From assembly GCA_041546305.1 (NCBI GenBank), contig JBFEWO010000009.1:1-34521 (forward strand): 34,521 bases of DNA, in the 5' to 3' direction. Below, piece after piece: positions 32,377 through 34,521 of this stretch. The notes beneath the pieces are model-generated. The model saw only the letters and a program-made list of their open reading frames with translations, was not told where the DNA came from and did no database searches. The translations under genes were made by a program, and so were the position numbers. Each line of letters opens with the position of its first letter. Positions within the stretch are counted from its first letter, which is position 1. Source of the stretch: JBFEYJ01 sp041546305 (GTDB lineage: Bacteria > Pseudomonadota > Gammaproteobacteria > Thiohalomonadales > Thiohalomonadaceae).

Positions 32377-32922
32377 TTAGCGCCCGAGCATACGCAGCAG
32401 GGTGCGATCGCGGTTGAAAAAGTGGTGTTTCAGCGCCGCCGCCCCGTGAATCACGGCGAGGGCAATCAGGGTGATGGCCAGGATCAGGTGAACGGCACCG
32501 GCCAGGTCTTCCTGTCCTTCCACGCCGCTGAAGGCGGCGGGCACGGCGAACCAGCCGAACACCTCGACCGGGCGGCCATCGGCGGTGGAGATGAGATAAC
32601 CGCTGACCATCACGGCAAAGAGCAGCAGGTAAAGCCCGATATGGGCCACCCGCGCGGCGAGCCTTTCCAGTGGGGGCTGGCCGGCCAGCTCAGCCGGGCG
32701 AGCGGTAAACCGCAGCCAGAGCAGCCGCGCCACCGTAGCAATGAACAACAGCACACCGAGGCTTTTATGCAGGGCTGGTGCCTGGTGATACCACTGGTCG
32801 TAGTAACTCAAACCGGTCATCCACAGCCCCAGGGCGAAGAGGAACAACACCGCGAGTGCCGAGAGCCAATGCAGGGTGATCGAGACCAGCCCCCAGTGGG
32901 TCTAAGTGTTGCGCCAGCGCAT
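32377..32922 (-). pseudogene. Cytochrome b561 (YceJ-like) with an in-frame TAG at codon 7
   Basis: This is a di-heme membrane cytochrome b561 of the YceJ type, about 181 codons, with four membrane helices. Its start is the ATG at 32922, which has AAGGAG six bases upstream and codes MRWRNT, close to the MQFRNT opening I recall for E. coli YceJ. The next codon is TAG (32902-32904), followed in the same frame by THWGLVSITLHWLSALAVLF, the expected first helix with the likely heme histidine in LHW. The remainder (FALGLWM, YHQAPALHKSLG, GYLISTADGRP, HGAAALKHHFFNRD) matches the family and is intact to 32377. A single C-to-T change in a CAG codon would explain it. The only later standard start, GTG at 32850, would remove the first heme histidine. 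TAG is a normal stop nearby (pirin, CDF gene), so readthrough is unlikely. It could be a recent nonsense mutation or a sequence error. Confidence 0.8.
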
Positions 32923-32925
32923 GCC

Positions 32926-33798
32926 CTACTCCTTCACGGTACCGAATTGCCCGCTGCGGTAGTCACTATAGGCCTGGTGCAGCTCTTCCTCGGTCGTCAT
33001 GACGAAAGGACCGGAACGGGCCACCGGCTCATTGAACGGTTTGCCGGCGATGAGCAGGAAGCGTGCCCCTTCCTTCCCGGCGCGGGTATAGAGGTGATCG
33101 CCCTGGCCCAGTACCGCCAGGTTGCCTGCCGCCACGGCTTCCGCGCCGATGGTGATCCCGCCGTCGATGAGGTGGACAAAGGCATTGTGCCCTTCCGGGA
33201 TCGGCTGATGCAGTTCGCCGCACGGTGGCAGGGTAACGTCGAAATAGATCGGTTGCGCGGCGATCTGGGTCACCGCCCCTGCGGTGCCCTCCTCTGTGGT
33301 GCCGGCGATCACGCGGATCAGGGTACCGTCAACGCGGTTCTCCTCCGGGATCTGCTCCGGCTCGAACTCCTGATAGCGCGGTGGCGACATCTTTTGTGCG
33401 GCGGGCAGATTCACCCACAGCTGAAAGCCCGACATCCAGCCCTCCTCCTGTTCCGGCATCTCGGAGTGTTCGATACCGCTGCCGGCGGTCATCCACTGCA
33501 CGCCGCCGCTGCGAATCACCCCCTGGTGCCCGGCGCTGTCGCGGTGGCGCATGTTGCCGTGCAGCAGGTAGGTGACGGTCTCAAAGCCGCGATGCGGGTG
33601 CGGCGGAAAACCGGCCAGGTAGTCGCTCGGATCGTTGGAGCTGAAATTATCGAGCAGCAGAAAGGGGTCCAGCATGTCCAGCTCACGGCCGGGGAACATG
33701 CGGGTCAGGTTCACCCCGGCACCGTCGGAGGTGGCGCTGCCATGTACCAAGCGCTTGACGCCACGGGGGGTGTGTAGGTCTTCACGGATCGCGCTCAT
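32926..33798 (-). CDS. Pirin-family bicupin protein
   Basis: This is a pirin, a cytoplasmic two-cupin iron protein; some bacterial pirins have quercetin 2,3-dioxygenase activity and others modulate metabolism or regulators. From the ATG at 33798, with AGGAGAT just upstream, it has 290 residues. The N-terminal cupin has PHPHRGFETVTYLLHG and GSGIEHSEMPE, giving the His and Glu iron ligands typical of pirins, and FQLWVNLPAAQKMSPPRYQ is also family-typical. The C-terminal cupin is less conserved. An open frame to 33879 adds 27 residues without a binding site and is rejected. The stop lies three bases before the b561 start, so they form one operon, and a LysR gene is divergent across 111 bases. 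Confidence 0.93.
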   Translation of the reverse strand: MSAIREDLHTPRGVKRLVHGSATSDGAGVNLTRMFPGRELDMLDPFLLLDNFSSNDPSDYLAGFPPHPHRGFETVTYLLHGNMRHRDSAGHQGVIRSGGVQWMTAGSGIEHSEMPEQEEGWMSGFQLWVNLPAAQKMSPPRYQEFEPEQIPEENRVDGTLIRVIAGTTEEGTAGAVTQIAAQPIYFDVTLPPCGELHQPIPEGHNAFVHLIDGGITIGAEAVAAGNLAVLGQGDHLYTRAGKEGARFLLIAGKPFNEPVARSGPFVMTTEEELHQAYSDYRSGQFGTVKE

Positions 33799-33845
33799 GT
33801 GGTTATCTCCTGGTGATTCACTCTGGTATTGGCTTAAGTGTATAG

Positions 33846-33879
33846 TTGCCATGAAGAGAATAAAGACCATAATTGGCAA
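33846..33879. promoter_or_regulatory. Inverted repeat in the pirin-LysR divergent gap, possible operator
   Basis: TTGCCA (33846-33851) and TGGCAA (33874-33879) form an inverted repeat with a 22-base AT-rich spacer, and a further ATTGGC lies at 33827-33832. LysR proteins often bind near such sites to control themselves and the divergent gene. The arms are short, so this is a candidate only. Confidence 0.35.
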
Positions 33880-33909
33880 AAGACTGTTCCGGTTAAGAGA
33901 ACATTTGAC

Positions 33910-34521
33910 GTGGACCGTTTCGATGAGATGTACACCTTTGTGCGGGTGGTGGAGGCAGGCGGCATCAGTGCCGCCGCCGAGCGGCTGGGCATTGCCAAGT
34001 CGGCGGTGAGCCGGCGCCTGCAGGAGATGGAAAACCGGCTCGATGTGCAGCTGCTGCAGCGCACCACCCGCCGTATCAACCTCACCGAGGCCGGGCGGGA
34101 GTTTTACCAGAGCAGTCTGCGGATCCTCGATGAGGTGGATGAGGCCGAGCAGTCACTGCAAACTGGACAGCAGGCGTTGAGTGGAAGGTTACGCATCAAC
34201 GCGCCGCTCTCACTTGGGCTGCGACATCTGTTACCGGTGTTGAAACTGCTGCAGGCGCAGCACCCGAAGCTGATGATCGACATCGACCTCGACGACCGGG
34301 AGGTCAATATGATCGAGGAAGGGGTCGATGTGCTGCTGCGCGTCGGTCGGCTGGAAGACTCCAGCCTGGTGGCCCGCCGCCTCTGCCCCATCCGCTTTGT
34401 CTACTGCGCCTCCCCCGATTACCTGGCCCGCCGGGGCGAACCGAAAAAGCCCACCGACCTCAGCGCCCACGATGGCATCGGCTACAACCTGGTCCCCGAG
34501 GCGCAGCAGTGGCCGCTCGGC
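33910..34521 (+). CDS. LysR-family transcriptional regulator, N-terminal part (cut by window edge)
   Basis: This is a DNA-binding regulator of the LysR type, 204 codons visible and open to the right edge. It starts with GTG at 33910 and reads DRFDEMYTFVRVVEAGG, then the helix-turn-helix SAAAERLGIAKSAVSRRLQEME and the RTTRRINLTEAGREFY wing. The effector-binding domain begins at about residue 93 (GRLRINAPLSLG), and includes EEGVDVLLRVGRLEDSSLVARRL. This resembles the LysR subgroup that often lies next to pirin, quinone or yceI-type genes. An ATG seven codons later at 33928 is less likely since it cuts into the first helix. Divergent placement suggests it controls the pirin-b561-yceI operon. The ligand is unknown. 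Confidence 0.9.
   Translation, partial: MDRFDEMYTFVRVVEAGGISAAAERLGIAKSAVSRRLQEMENRLDVQLLQRTTRRINLTEAGREFYQSSLRILDEVDEAEQSLQTGQQALSGRLRINAPLSLGLRHLLPVLKLLQAQHPKLMIDIDLDDREVNMIEEGVDVLLRVGRLEDSSLVARRLCPIRFVYCASPDYLARRGEPKKPTDLSAHDGIGYNLVPEAQQWPLG

Noticed and set aside
32377..32850. GTG at 32850 as the true start of the b561 gene
   Set aside because: It would remove the first half of helix one including the likely heme histidine, and it lacks a ribosome binding site, whereas the ATG at 32922 has a strong one.
32902..32904. TAG as a pyrrolysine or other recoded codon
   Set aside because: TAG is used as a normal stop in nearby genes, the position is not catalytic, and a simple CAG-to-TAG change explains it better.
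32338..33777. A 479-codon plus-strand frame opposite the b561 and pirin genes
   Set aside because: The translation is rich in His, Gln and Gly in a way typical of antisense readings; the minus-strand genes are clearly real.

Overview
This window looks like a chromosomal segment of a free-living or symbiotic gammaproteobacterium, with G+C in the mid-fifties by eye. Several gene orders are gammaproteobacterial: gmhB next to glyQS; glnA, a DUF4124 gene, then ntrB and ntrC; the yibN-like rhodanese, grxC, secB and gpsA run opposite gpmI and envC; and algZ-algR beside hemC-hemD-hemX-hemY. The number of sulfur and thiol proteins (TusA with a PP-loop thiolase-like enzyme, a membrane rhodanese, TrxC, GrxC, a two-cysteine ArsR regulator, a periplasmic thioredoxin-fold protein) would suit a sulfur-oxidising lineage. 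That is inference; no sox, dsr or sqr gene is present. I see no rRNA, tRNA, CRISPR array, insertion sequence or prophage.

Layout. 1-3753 (minus): gmhB (cut by the left edge), a MazG-like pyrophosphohydrolase and the two glycyl-tRNA synthetase subunits. 3926-6485 (plus): an MnmA/ThiI-like PP-loop enzyme overlapping tusA, then a cation efflux protein with nine consecutive N-terminal histidines. 6506-11405 (plus): the nitrogen-control block glnA, DUF4124 gene, ntrB and ntrC, with NtrC-type dyads and sigma-54-type -24/-12 elements before both glnA and ntrB. 11667-14714: pyrD-like (minus), trmL (plus), gpsA and secB (minus). 14754-16311 (minus): trxC, grxC, rhodanese and an ArsR regulator. 16540-21322 (plus): gpmI, envC, ctpA and a DJ-1 family gene. 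21388-24681: an unrecognised exported protein with a GlyGly-CTERM-like tail, a YeeZ-like SDR protein, and a divergent ferredoxin-domain flavin reductase. 24744-31619: hemY, hemX, hemD and hemC plus algR and algZ (all minus), interrupted by one oppositely oriented periplasmic thioredoxin-fold gene. 31773-34521: yceI, a cytochrome b561 gene with an early stop, pirin (all minus), and a divergent LysR regulator cut by the right edge.

How the genes work together. GlnA assimilates ammonium and the NtrB/NtrC pair should switch its sigma-54 promoter. HemC and HemD make uroporphyrinogen III, with HemX and HemY as the usual membrane partners. The LysR protein probably controls the pirin, b561 and yceI operon. 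I found no wholly new multi-gene system. The observations most worth following are: an in-frame TAG at codon 7 of the b561 gene, placed after a strong ribosome binding site and before the predicted heme histidine; the PP-loop/TusA gene pair with a CxxC plus CC cysteine pattern; an ArsR regulator whose two cysteines are 66 residues apart, as in persulfide sensors of the BigR/SqrR type, beside the thiol gene cluster; and a sigma-54-like element whose predicted start point falls one base before the ntrB start codon.
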